A program made the position numbers and the translations under genes. Shown one piece after another: positions 16,943 through 24,469 of a stretch of DNA of 64,000 nucleotides (positions are counted from its first letter, which is position 1; every line of letters begins with the position of its first letter). This DNA is from Clostridia bacterium (GTDB lineage: Bacteria > Bacillota > Clostridia > UMGS1883), in assembly GCA_017472685.1 (NCBI GenBank), contig JAFUOO010000022.1, forward strand, positions 1 to 64,000, in the 5' to 3' direction. The notes below the pieces were generated by a model. It made no database searches, was not told where the DNA came from, and saw nothing but the letters and a program-made list of their open reading frames with translations.

Positions 16943-19583
16943 TTTATCGGGCGAATATGAATTAAGGCTGAATAATGAAGTATACACTGTTACTCTGCCC
17001 GGCACGCTGGATGAAAACGGCATAGGAGAACAGGAAAAAAGTGCCGAGAAGTGGCATCCTGATGCAGCAATCGAGGAAAACGACGAAACACAGGTTATAA
17101 CAACCAGGTTTACCAGACGCTTTGCATATGAGGGCGAGTGTGAATTTGTTAAAAGCTTTGCATATGAGCCTAAGGGCAAAAGAGCTTTCATAAAGGTTGA
17201 GCGCACAAGGCAGCTGAAGCTTTTTGTCAACGGGTGTGAGGCAAAGGAATATGTAAAAGGCAGCTTATCCACGCCTTATGTGTTTGAGGTTACGGACCTT
17301 TTGAAGAAGGAAAATGAAATTGTTTTCAAATGCAGCAATCTTTACGACAATCTTCCCAAGGATGCAATCAAGTTTTCATCTGCGGCAACAAATGAAACCC
17401 AGACAAACTGGCTTGGCATATTGGGTGAAATCATCCTTTACGAGGAAGAGGAAAGCTTTATTTCGTCAGTTAAGGTTTACCCGGGCGAAGATGTGCTTAA
17501 TGTAGCAGTTCTCATTGACGCTAATGAAGAAAAAGACATTGAACTGACACTTAAAAGCAATGCAATACAAAAAGCAAGCACACAGACCATCAAGCTTGCA
17601 AAGGGTATTAACAAGGTGCACTTTGACAATGTTCCCATTAATGCAAATGCGGAAAAATGGGACGAATATGAAGGCAACCTCTATGCTCTAACAGTCAGCT
17701 CAGCTTGCCTTGAAGAAAAAAGCGTAAAGTTCGGTATACGCACTTTTTCTGACGACGGGCTTGGACATCTTAGTTTGAACGGCAGAAGAATATTTATAAG
17801 AAGCGAGGCAAACTGCTGTGTGTTTGCAGATACAGGTCATATGCCCCTAAAGAAAGAAGACTGGATTGACAAATTAGCTCTTTATAAAGCATATGGAATA
17901 AATACGGTGAGGTTTCACTCCCACTGTCCGCCCGAGGGTGCCTTTGCGGCGGCAGATGAAATGGGCATGATAATCCAGCCGGAGCTTTCCAACTGGGACC
18001 CTAAGCATGCTTTTGAAAGCGAAGAAAGCGTAAAATATTACGAAGCGGAGCTTTGGGCAATACTTGACTTTTATGCAAACCATCCGTCCTTTTGTATGTT
18101 AACCTTTGGCAATGAGCTTAAATGTAATGAGGTGGGGCTTGCAAGGCTCAGACACCTTGCAGATAAAGCCCGCGAGGCTGACAAAACAAGGCTTTATGCA
18201 ATTGCATCAAATGAATTTTACGGTGCGCACGGAGCCGAGGAGCACAGCGATTTTTATACTGCCTCAAACTATTATGACCACATTATGCGTGGCACAAATT
18301 CGGGTATGCAGGGTCATATAAATAACATTTATCCGAACACAAAAACTGACTACTCTATGGTAATGGCAAAAATACGCGAAAGGTATAAAAAGCCTGTTTT
18401 TTCCTTTGAGGTGGGACAGTACGAGGTACTGCCTGACTTTAAAGAGCTTGACAAATTCAATTCGTTTTTAATAGCGGATAATATACAGCATGTGAAGGAC
18501 AAGGTGGAGGAAAAAGGCCTTCTGCCAAAATGGGAAAAATGGGTTGAGGCATCGGGCGAATTGAGCCTTATTGCTTACCGCGAAGAGGTGGAAGCCTGTA
18601 TGCGTACGGAGGATATGTCAGGAATTTCACTTTTAGGCTTGCAGGATTTCCCCGGGCAGGGCACAGCTTTGGTGGGCATGATAAATTCGCACTTTGAGCC
18701 AAAGGATTACGCCTTTGCAAAGCCTGAAAGATTTAAGTCATTTTTCAGGTCACAGTTACCTCTTGTGAAAATGGACCGTTTTACGTACACGAGGAATGAA
18801 AATCTTTGCTTTGAGGTCCTGTTTGCAAATTACGGCAAAGAGGATGTGTGCGGTATGCTTACATATTCCTTGAAAGGTGTGGAAGAAGTCGCCTGTGGTG
18901 AGGTTTGCTGCAAAAAAAGCGGATTGACGGGGCTTGGTGAGTTTGTTATCCCCCTTAAGGAAATTGATAAATCCGCAAAATATATGCTGACAGTTTCGGT
19001 GGGGAATATTAAAAACGAATATCCTGTGTGGGTATATACTGATGAAGAATACAGCATTGGCAATGTGATTGTTTGCCAAACTTGCGATGAAGCTATAGAA
19101 AAGCTTAAGGAGGGCAAGCGTGTGTTCTTGTCACCACCCTCTGACAAGGAGCATTTTCCCCGGAGCATCAAAACGCATTTCACAACGGATTTCTGGTCAG
19201 TAGGTACATTCCCCTTTCAGGAGGGATATATGGGCTGTTCACTTGACCCCGCTCATGCTATATTCAGGCATTTCCCCACAGAGGGGCATTCCAACTGGCA
19301 GTGGTGGCAGTTGACAAATTCCTATGCAATGATTTTGCCCGATGATACAGACCCCGTTTTTGATGTGCTTGATTCATGCTTAAGGCTTCGCAAGCTTGGT
19401 TTTCTGGTTGAAGCGGAGATTGAAGGGGGTAAGCTGTTGTTATCAAGCATGGGACTTCTGGAAAAAACACACTATCCCGAGGTCAGGGCAATGCTTAAGA
19501 GCATTTTTAGTTATATGAATTCCGACAGCTTTAACCCAAAACAGAAGCTTACTAAAGAACAGCTGAAGAGCTTGACAAAATAA
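16929..19583 (+). CDS. Glycoside hydrolase family 2 beta-glycosidase
   Basis: Intracellular GH2 enzyme of 884 residues without a signal peptide. It shows an N-terminal sugar-binding jelly-roll (about 1-180), an Ig-like domain (to about 270) and a TIM barrel. Catalytic candidates are N395-E396 in TFGNEL (acid/base) and E494 in FSFEVGQYE (nucleophile). The motif GIRTFSDDGLGHLSLNGRRIF is the usual entry into the barrel, where many GH2 members have FGFR. Substrate specificity (galactoside, glucuronide, mannoside or other) cannot be assigned. The start overlaps the DUF5107 gene and has AAAGGAG at good spacing. With the AraC gene these form a sugar-responsive operon whose substrates presumably enter as oligosaccharides. 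Confidence 0.9.
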   Translation: MKAFDLSGEYELRLNNEVYTVTLPGTLDENGIGEQEKSAEKWHPDAAIEENDETQVITTRFTRRFAYEGECEFVKSFAYEPKGKRAFIKVERTRQLKLFVNGCEAKEYVKGSLSTPYVFEVTDLLKKENEIVFKCSNLYDNLPKDAIKFSSAATNETQTNWLGILGEIILYEEEESFISSVKVYPGEDVLNVAVLIDANEEKDIELTLKSNAIQKASTQTIKLAKGINKVHFDNVPINANAEKWDEYEGNLYALTVSSACLEEKSVKFGIRTFSDDGLGHLSLNGRRIFIRSEANCCVFADTGHMPLKKEDWIDKLALYKAYGINTVRFHSHCPPEGAFAAADEMGMIIQPELSNWDPKHAFESEESVKYYEAELWAILDFYANHPSFCMLTFGNELKCNEVGLARLRHLADKAREADKTRLYAIASNEFYGAHGAEEHSDFYTASNYYDHIMRGTNSGMQGHINNIYPNTKTDYSMVMAKIRERYKKPVFSFEVGQYEVLPDFKELDKFNSFLIADNIQHVKDKVEEKGLLPKWEKWVEASGELSLIAYREEVEACMRTEDMSGISLLGLQDFPGQGTALVGMINSHFEPKDYAFAKPERFKSFFRSQLPLVKMDRFTYTRNENLCFEVLFANYGKEDVCGMLTYSLKGVEEVACGEVCCKKSGLTGLGEFVIPLKEIDKSAKYMLTVSVGNIKNEYPVWVYTDEEYSIGNVIVCQTCDEAIEKLKEGKRVFLSPPSDKEHFPRSIKTHFTTDFWSVGTFPFQEGYMGCSLDPAHAIFRHFPTEGHSNWQWWQLTNSYAMILPDDTDPVFDVLDSCLRLRKLGFLVEAEIEGGKLLLSSMGLLEKTHYPEVRAMLKSIFSYMNSDSFNPKQKLTKEQLKSLTK

Positions 19584-19614
19584 AAAGAACGAAGCATACG
19601 CTTCGTTCTTTTTA
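19583..19614 (+). terminator. Rho-independent terminator of the GH2 operon
   Basis: AAAAGAACGAAGC pairs with GCTTCGTTCTTTT across ATAC, followed by T residues. The stem begins within the stop codon region. Confidence 0.85.
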
Positions 19615-19618
19615 TCCC

Positions 19619-19810
19619 TTATAATTTTTTATTAATGAACAATCTTGAAATCAAAGGAAAAACTCTGCTCGAGCCTTTTGCCTTAACTATTACATGCTTG
19701 AATTTCATACATTCTTCGCAAAACTCAAGCTCTTTCGACATAACATACTTGTTTTTCAAATCATTTCTTCCATTGATTTTATTCCAGCATTTTAAGCAGA
19801 ATTCAGCCAT
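19619..19810 (-). CDS. Small zinc-ribbon-like protein
   Basis: Protein of 63 residues with two CxxC pairs (FCLKCWNK at 4-11 and FCEECMKFK near 30-38) separated by about 25 residues, the spacing of a zinc ribbon. Short proteins starting with a very similar FCL-CWNK block occur in many Firmicutes, and no function is known to me. GGTGA precedes the start. It is transcribed divergently from an RHH regulator across a region containing repeated GCAATGCA elements, so the two are probably co-regulated. A toxin-antitoxin reading is possible but not supported by any toxin motif. Confidence 0.75.
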   Translation of the reverse strand: MAEFCLKCWNKINGRNDLKNKYVMSKELEFCEECMKFKHVIVKAKGSSRVFPLISRLFINKKL

Positions 19811-19839
19811 TTAATCACCTCAGATATACAATAACACCA

Positions 19840-19910
19840 TTGCAATGCAAACGCAATGCATATTTTAGAAAAACAGTGAAATATAATTATTGTAATACAA
19901 ATGCATTGCA
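19840..19910. promoter_or_regulatory. Divergent promoter region with repeated operator half-sites
   Basis: GCAATGCAA (19842-19850) and GCAATGCAT (19853-19861) are tandem at 11-base spacing. ATGCATTGC (19901-19909) is the exact reverse complement of the second and is preceded by a degenerate copy, TGTAATACA (19891-19899). A -10 box, TATAAT, lies at 19882-19887, between the two clusters. Pairs of half-sites one helical turn apart are typical operators for ribbon-helix-helix repressors. Confidence 0.6.
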
Positions 19911-19921
19911 GAGGTGACCGT

Positions 19922-20095
19922 ATGGGTAAGTTTAAAATTCCGTCAATTCCGCCGACTACCAACAAAACAATAAGATTTCCAAACGATGTTGTAAAAAATG
20001 TAGAAGAAGCAATCAAAGGGAAAGAATGTACGTTTTCTGCCTTTGTCATTGCAGCGGTAAAAGCGGCATTAGAGGATATGGAAGAAAACAAATAA
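19922..20095 (+). CDS. Ribbon-helix-helix DNA-binding protein (YlcI/YnfO-like)
   Basis: Protein of 57 residues with the Arc/MetJ pattern: a strand TTNKTIRFPNDVV followed by helix VEEAIKGKE and helix TFSAFVIAAVKAALEDM. The alternating pattern in KTIRF would form the DNA-contacting ribbon. I place the start at the ATG at 19922, not at an in-frame ATG 21 bases upstream, because AGGTGA lies at the right distance and the protein then has the usual length. It probably binds the GCAATGCA repeats in its own upstream region and controls itself and the zinc-ribbon gene. Confidence 0.8.
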   Translation: MGKFKIPSIPPTTNKTIRFPNDVVKNVEEAIKGKECTFSAFVIAAVKAALEDMEENK

Positions 20096-20140
20096 GAACG
20101 AGGTGTAAAAAACAAATGTTTTTTGCACCTCGTTCTTTTA
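20094..20140. terminator. Bidirectional terminator
   Basis: AAGAACGAGGTG pairs with CACCTCGTTCTT, with an inner AAAAAAC/GTTTTTT extension, between two convergent genes. T runs are present on both strands. Confidence 0.8.
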
Positions 20141-20143
20141 AGA

Positions 20144-20419
20144 TTATACTAATCTTTTGGTTTTTTCGTCCGTGAATAAGTTTACACCATATTCATTGTT
20201 TACGGCTTTTTTTATTGTTTCAATTTTAACCTCGTTGTCTGCATTATCATGTGTATAATACAAGCATTTAAGGTCTTTATTCCAGTTTACACTCATACCT
20301 GCACGATAAATCATATCAAAGTTGCCTTTTTGAGGTTTTACACACAGAAAATCGTCGTGCATGAAAATTTTGGATATGCGTATGTCTGTTGAAAGCTTCT
20401 TTTTCAAAAGGTTGAACAT
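20144..20419 (-). CDS. Hypothetical protein, 91 residues
   Basis: I do not recognise this family. The protein is soluble, with a basic N-terminus (MFNLLKKKLS), a central strand-rich part containing IYRAGMSVNW, and a C-terminal helix. No cysteine pairs, signal peptide or membrane segment are visible. GGAG lies eight bases before the ATG. The gene starts 12 bases after the stop of the secreted peptidase gene on the same strand, so the two probably form an operon. There is no further evidence for a role in peptidase function or immunity. Confidence 0.7.
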   Translation of the reverse strand: MFNLLKKKLSTDIRISKIFMHDDFLCVKPQKGNFDMIYRAGMSVNWNKDLKCLYYTHDNADNEVKIETIKKAVNNEYGVNLFTDEKTKRLV

Positions 20420-20431
20420 AGCTCAGGCTCC

Positions 20432-22180
20432 TTAATATAATGCTTTCACTCCGATTTTATTAAGTGCACGCTTATAAGAAGCAAATGTGTTGGGGTAGAG
20501 CTGAGCTATACCTATCTGATAGTCACGATTAGAATAGCACAGCCAGTAAAGACGGGCAAACTCTGCAAAGTTTTCGTAAAGGTTTGAATTGCCGTAGCCT
20601 GAGACTGTTACAATATCGTTTGCAATATGACTTTGCCATGCGGCACCCTGGGACCAATGCTGTGTAGAAAGCCCCGGATAACCGTTTGCATGATAGTCAA
20701 GGCTATGACCTAATTCATGTACAAAGCTTTCCACCATTGCTTCAACAGTAGCAGTGCCCTTAAGACGAACGAAAAGCTCATCGCCGTCATAGTCGGGGTT
20801 ATAGCCTAAGTTGTAGGTACTGTCTGTTGAAGAATAGTAAACATACATATTCTTCACGTTTTTGCGGTATTCGTAAGGTATTTTACCAAATGCAGTAATA
20901 GCGTTCTGAACATTTGCAAAACCGGGGTCAACGCAGTAAAGCTTAACTGTCTGAGTTGAGCTTGAAGTTGTGTAGGTAACGTCAATGCAATAACAGTTTA
21001 TGGGAGCACCTGTGTAGGGATGATCGCTACTTGCAGAATAGATAACGCCGTTTTCTTCAACCAAATCCCACATAACGTGCTTGGTTTTTGCAGGAGAAGT
21101 CTGAGTTATAACCGCATCACCGCCGGGGAAGGTAGGAGTTTCAAAGTCGGGAGAAACAATGCCTGTTCCCATAACGGGCTTGGAGATAGCTGTCAAAATA
21201 GCGTCCTTCTTTGCCTCATCGGAAAGATTTTTGTTGTAGTAAACATTTGTAAAAACAGTTTCGCAATCATCAAGGAATGATTTCTCGTTAGCTGCATATG
21301 GAAGCGCATCAGCACCGATAGATGTACATATTTCGATAATTCGCTGCTGCTCTTCTTCGTTAAAGAGCTTGAATGCGTCAGTTGATGTCATCATAGAGAA
21401 GGGTGTTTCACCTGCATATTCAATAGCCCATTCATATTTTTCATCCTGCACTGTAACGGCGCCGTCTTTTATTGCAAGATAACCGCCGTTTGCATTTTTG
21501 AGCGCATAGCCTTGGTTATACTCTTCCATAATCCAACGCTGTTTTGCGCCGCCCGCACTGTAAAAATATGCTCTTACACCGCTACTTTCGGTATATTCAA
21601 GGCGGTACTTTGGTGTTGTATAGTCTTCAAAGGCAACATAGCCTTCTGCCATGTCCTTAAGACGGAAGAGTGTACCTTCATCGGAAACGGAAACTACTTT
21701 TTTTGAAACAGACAAGCTACCCTCGGCAGAGGAAATTGTGTAATAACGCTCACTCATGCCTTCGTAGGCGGTATCAATATCCATAGGTGGCTTTGTGCAG
21801 TAAACTACCATACCGCCGCCTGATATCGGAACAGGTTCAAGTGTATCCTTTTTCATAGCAGTTGCCTTCACGTAGTCACCGGAGGCGACAGAGGCGGGGA
21901 TATCAACAGAAAGTACTCGAAGCTGAGTATCTGTAACAATATAGTCGTTATAATTAACAAGAATATTGTCACTTGTGTAATATCCGACTGTTACCATAAC
22001 AGGGTCAAATGATTGCATATTTGTCTGAATGTAGCAATAGACCTCAAAGGTGCCCTCGGTAACCGTAGCGGACTTTGCAAAAATCCCTGCTACAAGAATA
22101 TCATCAGCAGAAGCAGGGATGCCAACTGTTGATAAGGCAAGCAATAAAATTAAAAATAATGATAAAACACGTTTTTTCAT
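20432..22180 (-). CDS. Secreted zincin-type metallopeptidase
   Basis: Predicted extracellular protein of 582 residues with a signal peptide (1-25, ending PASA). Residues of about 145-255 resemble a beta-trefoil/ricin-like module (repeated Q/Y-W segments). The catalytic region near the C-terminus contains VESFVHELGHSLDYH, with the HExxH motif at about 488-492, and a downstream YENFAEFARLYW segment whose glutamate (about 537-540) is the probable third zinc ligand. This is the layout of lethal-factor-like or anthrolysin-type zincins. The length is typical of secreted clostridial peptidases. The substrate is unknown. It is expressed divergently from the YdcF-like gene across a perfect 30-base palindrome. 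Confidence 0.85.
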   Translation of the reverse strand: MKKRVLSLFLILLLALSTVGIPASADDILVAGIFAKSATVTEGTFEVYCYIQTNMQSFDPVMVTVGYYTSDNILVNYNDYIVTDTQLRVLSVDIPASVASGDYVKATAMKKDTLEPVPISGGGMVVYCTKPPMDIDTAYEGMSERYYTISSAEGSLSVSKKVVSVSDEGTLFRLKDMAEGYVAFEDYTTPKYRLEYTESSGVRAYFYSAGGAKQRWIMEEYNQGYALKNANGGYLAIKDGAVTVQDEKYEWAIEYAGETPFSMMTSTDAFKLFNEEEQQRIIEICTSIGADALPYAANEKSFLDDCETVFTNVYYNKNLSDEAKKDAILTAISKPVMGTGIVSPDFETPTFPGGDAVITQTSPAKTKHVMWDLVEENGVIYSASSDHPYTGAPINCYCIDVTYTTSSSTQTVKLYCVDPGFANVQNAITAFGKIPYEYRKNVKNMYVYYSSTDSTYNLGYNPDYDGDELFVRLKGTATVEAMVESFVHELGHSLDYHANGYPGLSTQHWSQGAAWQSHIANDIVTVSGYGNSNLYENFAEFARLYWLCYSNRDYQIGIAQLYPNTFASYKRALNKIGVKALY

Positions 22181-22200
22181 TTTCTTTCTCCTTTACTATG

Positions 22201-22230
22201 TATCAAATTTATTATATAATAAATTTGATA
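22201..22230. promoter_or_regulatory. Perfect 30-bp palindrome with symmetric -10 boxes
   Basis: TATCAAATTTATTAT is followed directly by its exact reverse complement. TATAAT reads on the plus strand at 22215-22220 and on the minus strand at 22211-22216, so promoters for both divergent genes overlap inside the palindrome. A weak plus-strand -35 (TTTACT, 22192-22197) has 17-base spacing. It could be a shared operator, or simply an AT-rich double promoter. Confidence 0.55.
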
Positions 22231-22278
22231 ATAAATCAATAAATGTGGCGTAAATTACAAAAACAGGGTGTGAATTAT

Positions 22279-23034
22279 ATGATTGTAAAAATAATATTGT
22301 TGTTAGCGGGGCTGTTTCTTTTTCTTAACGGAGCAGTTATGAGCCTGATTTCAAATTTTAATTTAGGTGTTATTTTAACTGTTGCAGCAGGCCTCGGTTT
22401 TCTTTTATGGGGCGTGTTTTATAGAAGGATTAACGAAAAAACAAAGAATGGCTGGCTCAAGTGGGCAAAAAGAGCTGTAATCGCACTTGTTTGTATTGAA
22501 ATTGCGCTTGTGGCATTCCTTGCCTACTATGGTCAGTTCGATAATTGTGACTATACTGAGGACGCAGTTATTGTGCTTGGCGCAGGCATACGCGGTGACC
22601 GTGTTACCGTGCCCTTGGCGTACAGGCTTAACTCCGCAATTGAATACCACAAGAAAAACCCCGACGCAGTTATTGTGGTAACGGGCGGTCAAGGCTACCA
22701 GGAAACAATAACCGAAGCGGAGGCTATGGAAAAGTATCTTCTCAGAAAGGGCGTTGACCCCCATAAAATCATAAAAGAAGAAAAGGCAACCAGCACAAAC
22801 GAAAACATGCGCTTTTCAAAAGAAATATTGGATAAGTATTTTGAGGGCGACTATTCAATTGTTGTTGTAACTAACAATTTCCACGTTTATCGAGGTGTGC
22901 AGATTGCAAAAATAGAAGGCTTTGAAAACGTATACCGCAAGCACGCAGGCTTAAAGTGGTATAACATGGCACCTTGCTATATTAGGGAGAGCTTAGCTGT
23001 GCTTAAGATGTGGGTTTTTGATATGCTTCTTTAG
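22279..23034 (+). CDS. YdcF/ElyC/SanA-family (DUF218) membrane protein
   Basis: Protein of 251 residues with three to four N-terminal hydrophobic segments (about 1-85) and a C-terminal DUF218 domain: AVIVLGAGIRGDRV, VVTGGQGYQETITEAEAMEKYL, ATSTNENMRFSKEIL and VVVTNNFHVYRG are the family blocks. Related proteins (YdcF, ElyC, SanA) are linked to envelope integrity and may bind nucleotides or lipid-linked precursors. Their biochemical role is not firmly known. I prefer the ATG at 22279 (AGGGTG upstream) over an in-frame ATG 36 bases earlier that lacks a ribosome site. The stop codon lies inside the first hairpin of palindrome array 2. Confidence 0.85.
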   Translation: MIVKIILLLAGLFLFLNGAVMSLISNFNLGVILTVAAGLGFLLWGVFYRRINEKTKNGWLKWAKRAVIALVCIEIALVAFLAYYGQFDNCDYTEDAVIVLGAGIRGDRVTVPLAYRLNSAIEYHKKNPDAVIVVTGGQGYQETITEAEAMEKYLLRKGVDPHKIIKEEKATSTNENMRFSKEILDKYFEGDYSIVVVTNNFHVYRGVQIAKIEGFENVYRKHAGLKWYNMAPCYIRESLAVLKMWVFDMLL

Positions 23035-23217
23035 AAGCATATCAGCGATATAAATCCCTGACGGGATTTTCGATATGTGCGGTGCACTCGATATGCCTTT
23101 GGCTCGATATGTCCTGCTGGACGATGGGATTTATATCATATCGAATGTGAGCGCAGTGAACATATATCGAAACGAAGCGTAGCGGAGTTATATCGAACAC
23201 GCAAAACGTGTATATCG
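23020..23217. repeat. ATATCG-linked palindrome array 2
   Basis: A series of hairpins with different stems: GATATGCTTC-ttta-GAAGCATATC (containing the stop codon of the preceding gene), AATCCC-tgac-GGGATT, TGC-ggt-GCA, CC-ttt-GG, TCC-tgct-GGA, imperfect stems at about 23143-23190, and ACACG-caaaa-CGTGT. In the left half the linkers read CGATATG; in the right half they read ATATCGA, its reverse complement. GATATAAATCCC (23047-23058) also pairs with GGGATTTATATC (23126-23137), so a large alternative fold exists. Confidence 0.85.
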
Positions 23218-23234
23218 AAACAAATAAAAGAATG

Positions 23235-23263
23235 TTGACAAATTTTCCTCTATACGATAAAAT
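23235..23263 (+). promoter_or_regulatory. SigA-type promoter of mscL
   Basis: TTGACA at 23235-23240 and TAAAAT at 23258-23263 are separated by 17 bases. The site begins 18 bases after the last linker of array 2 and 33 bases before the gene. Confidence 0.75.
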
Positions 23264-23296
23264 TTAAGTATAAATTTGTAAAAGGAGAAGGAAAAA

Positions 23297-23737
23297 ATGG
23301 GATTTTTGAAAGATTTTAAGGCATTTGCATTAAAGGGTAATGTTATCGACATGGCTGTCGGTGTTGTAATCGGCGGTGCTTTCGGTAAAATCGTAACAAG
23401 CATTGTTAACGATGTTATTATGCCCTTGGTATCGGTTATGACAGGTGGCGTAAACTTTACCGATTGGAAATGGGTGCTTTCTCCCGAAGTTGTTGACGAG
23501 GTTACTCAGGAGGTAGCAAAGGCTGAAGTTGCTCTTACATACGGCAACCTTATTCAGAACGTTGTTGACTTTTTGCTTATTGCTCTTTCTATTTTCGTTG
23601 TTATCCGTGTTGCAACCAAGGCGGGCGAAAAGCTTCGCAAGAAGGAAGAGGAGGCTCCTGCAGTAGAAGAGCCCAAGGGACCCACACAGGAAGAGCTTCT
23701 TACAGAAATCAGAGATTTGCTTAAGGCAAGCAAGTAG
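23297..23737 (+). CDS. mscL: Large-conductance mechanosensitive channel MscL
   Basis: Membrane channel of 146 residues that opens under membrane tension to release solutes after osmotic downshock. The N-terminal amphipathic segment FLKDFKAFALKGNVIDMAVGVVIGGAFGKIVTSIVNDVIMP is the MscL signature with transmembrane helix 1. A periplasm-like loop follows, then helix 2 (LIQNVVDFLLIALSIFVVIR) and a charged C-terminal bundle (about 115-146). AAAGGAG precedes the start. It is a single-gene unit with its own promoter and terminator. The length is normal. Confidence 0.96.
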   Translation: MGFLKDFKAFALKGNVIDMAVGVVIGGAFGKIVTSIVNDVIMPLVSVMTGGVNFTDWKWVLSPEVVDEVTQEVAKAEVALTYGNLIQNVVDFLLIALSIFVVIRVATKAGEKLRKKEEEAPAVEEPKGPTQEELLTEIRDLLKASK

Positions 23738-23753
23738 TAAAAAATAAAAAATA

Positions 23754-23785
23754 AAAAGCGAAGGATTAAATTCCTTCGCTTTTGT
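23754..23785 (+). terminator. Rho-independent terminator
   Basis: AAAAGCGAAGGA pairs with TCCTTCGCTTTT between the convergent mscL and superoxide-reductase genes; it may serve both. Confidence 0.85.
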
Positions 23786-23788
23786 TAT

Positions 23789-24409
23789 TTATCTACTCAT
23801 AGACGCGGATATAATAGCCAGCACTTTGTCATAGCAATCGCCACAGCCTGTGGAGCACTTTGTTGTGTTTTTAACATCCTCAAAAACATTGAGCAAGCTG
23901 TCAATGTTTCCATGCTTGTGCACTGCATCAATTATGTCAAAGTAGCTTACGCTGTTACACTTACAGATAACATAGTTTTCGTTTGTTTCTGTATCCAAAG
24001 GCTTAAGGTCGCACACGAGCTTTTCGGTTTCCTTTTCAGCCTTCCAAAGCCCATGAAGGTTGCAGTAAGCATACACAGCTTCAACCTTTTCGTTGGGGCA
24101 CAATGCGAAGCAAATAGCGGGCTTGTCGCCGGGGGATAAGAACTTTCTCTGGTTACCGCGGTTTGTCTGGATAGAAACCCATTCGATGTGGTGCTCGTCT
24201 GTCATTGGATGTTCAACCTCACCAATTGTTACAACAACTGTGTTGTCCTCAATTGTGAAGCAGGGAACGTGCTTTTCCTCGGATGCGTCAACGCTGCCGG
24301 GAATAATTTCTTCCATTTTTGTGCCGCAACACATTACGGGTACGCCGCTTTCCTTAACAAGAGCAACAATCTTTCCGCAATGAGAGCACTTGTAAAACTT
24401 CTGTTCCAT
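23789..24409 (-). CDS. Desulfoferrodoxin (superoxide reductase) fused to a BFD-like [2Fe-2S] domain
   Basis: Protein of 206 residues that reduces superoxide to hydrogen peroxide in anaerobes. The N-terminal desulforedoxin centre has Cys8, Cys11, Cys27 and Cys28. The neelaredoxin-type active site is shown by His47 (EKHVP), His67 (GEVEHPM), His73 (DEHHIEW), and Cys116 and His119 (CNLHGLW). After about residue 145 there is an extra domain with Cys149, Cys151, Cys185, Cys189 and Cys192 that resembles the bacterioferritin-associated-ferredoxin [2Fe-2S] fold. Ordinary desulfoferrodoxins end near residue 125, so this is a fusion that may carry electrons to the active site. AGGAGG precedes the start, and a promoter lies upstream. 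Confidence 0.9.
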   Translation of the reverse strand: MEQKFYKCSHCGKIVALVKESGVPVMCCGTKMEEIIPGSVDASEEKHVPCFTIEDNTVVVTIGEVEHPMTDEHHIEWVSIQTNRGNQRKFLSPGDKPAICFALCPNEKVEAVYAYCNLHGLWKAEKETEKLVCDLKPLDTETNENYVICKCNSVSYFDIIDAVHKHGNIDSLLNVFEDVKNTTKCSTGCGDCYDKVLAIISASMSR

Positions 24410-24440
24410 TATGTAGCCTCCTTATGATTTCGTTAATAAT

Positions 24441-24469
24441 ATAATAACATTATTTTGTTTATAATTCAA
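24441..24469 (-). promoter_or_regulatory. Promoter of the superoxide reductase gene
   Basis: On the minus strand TTGAAT (24464-24469) and TATTAT (24441-24446) are spaced by 17 bases. The -35 lies within the end of prmC, giving the gene its own transcript. Confidence 0.55.

Noticed and set aside
19619-20095. Toxin-antitoxin pair
   Set aside because: An RHH protein is present, but the partner is divergent rather than co-transcribed and has no toxin-family motif, so co-regulation is all that can be claimed.
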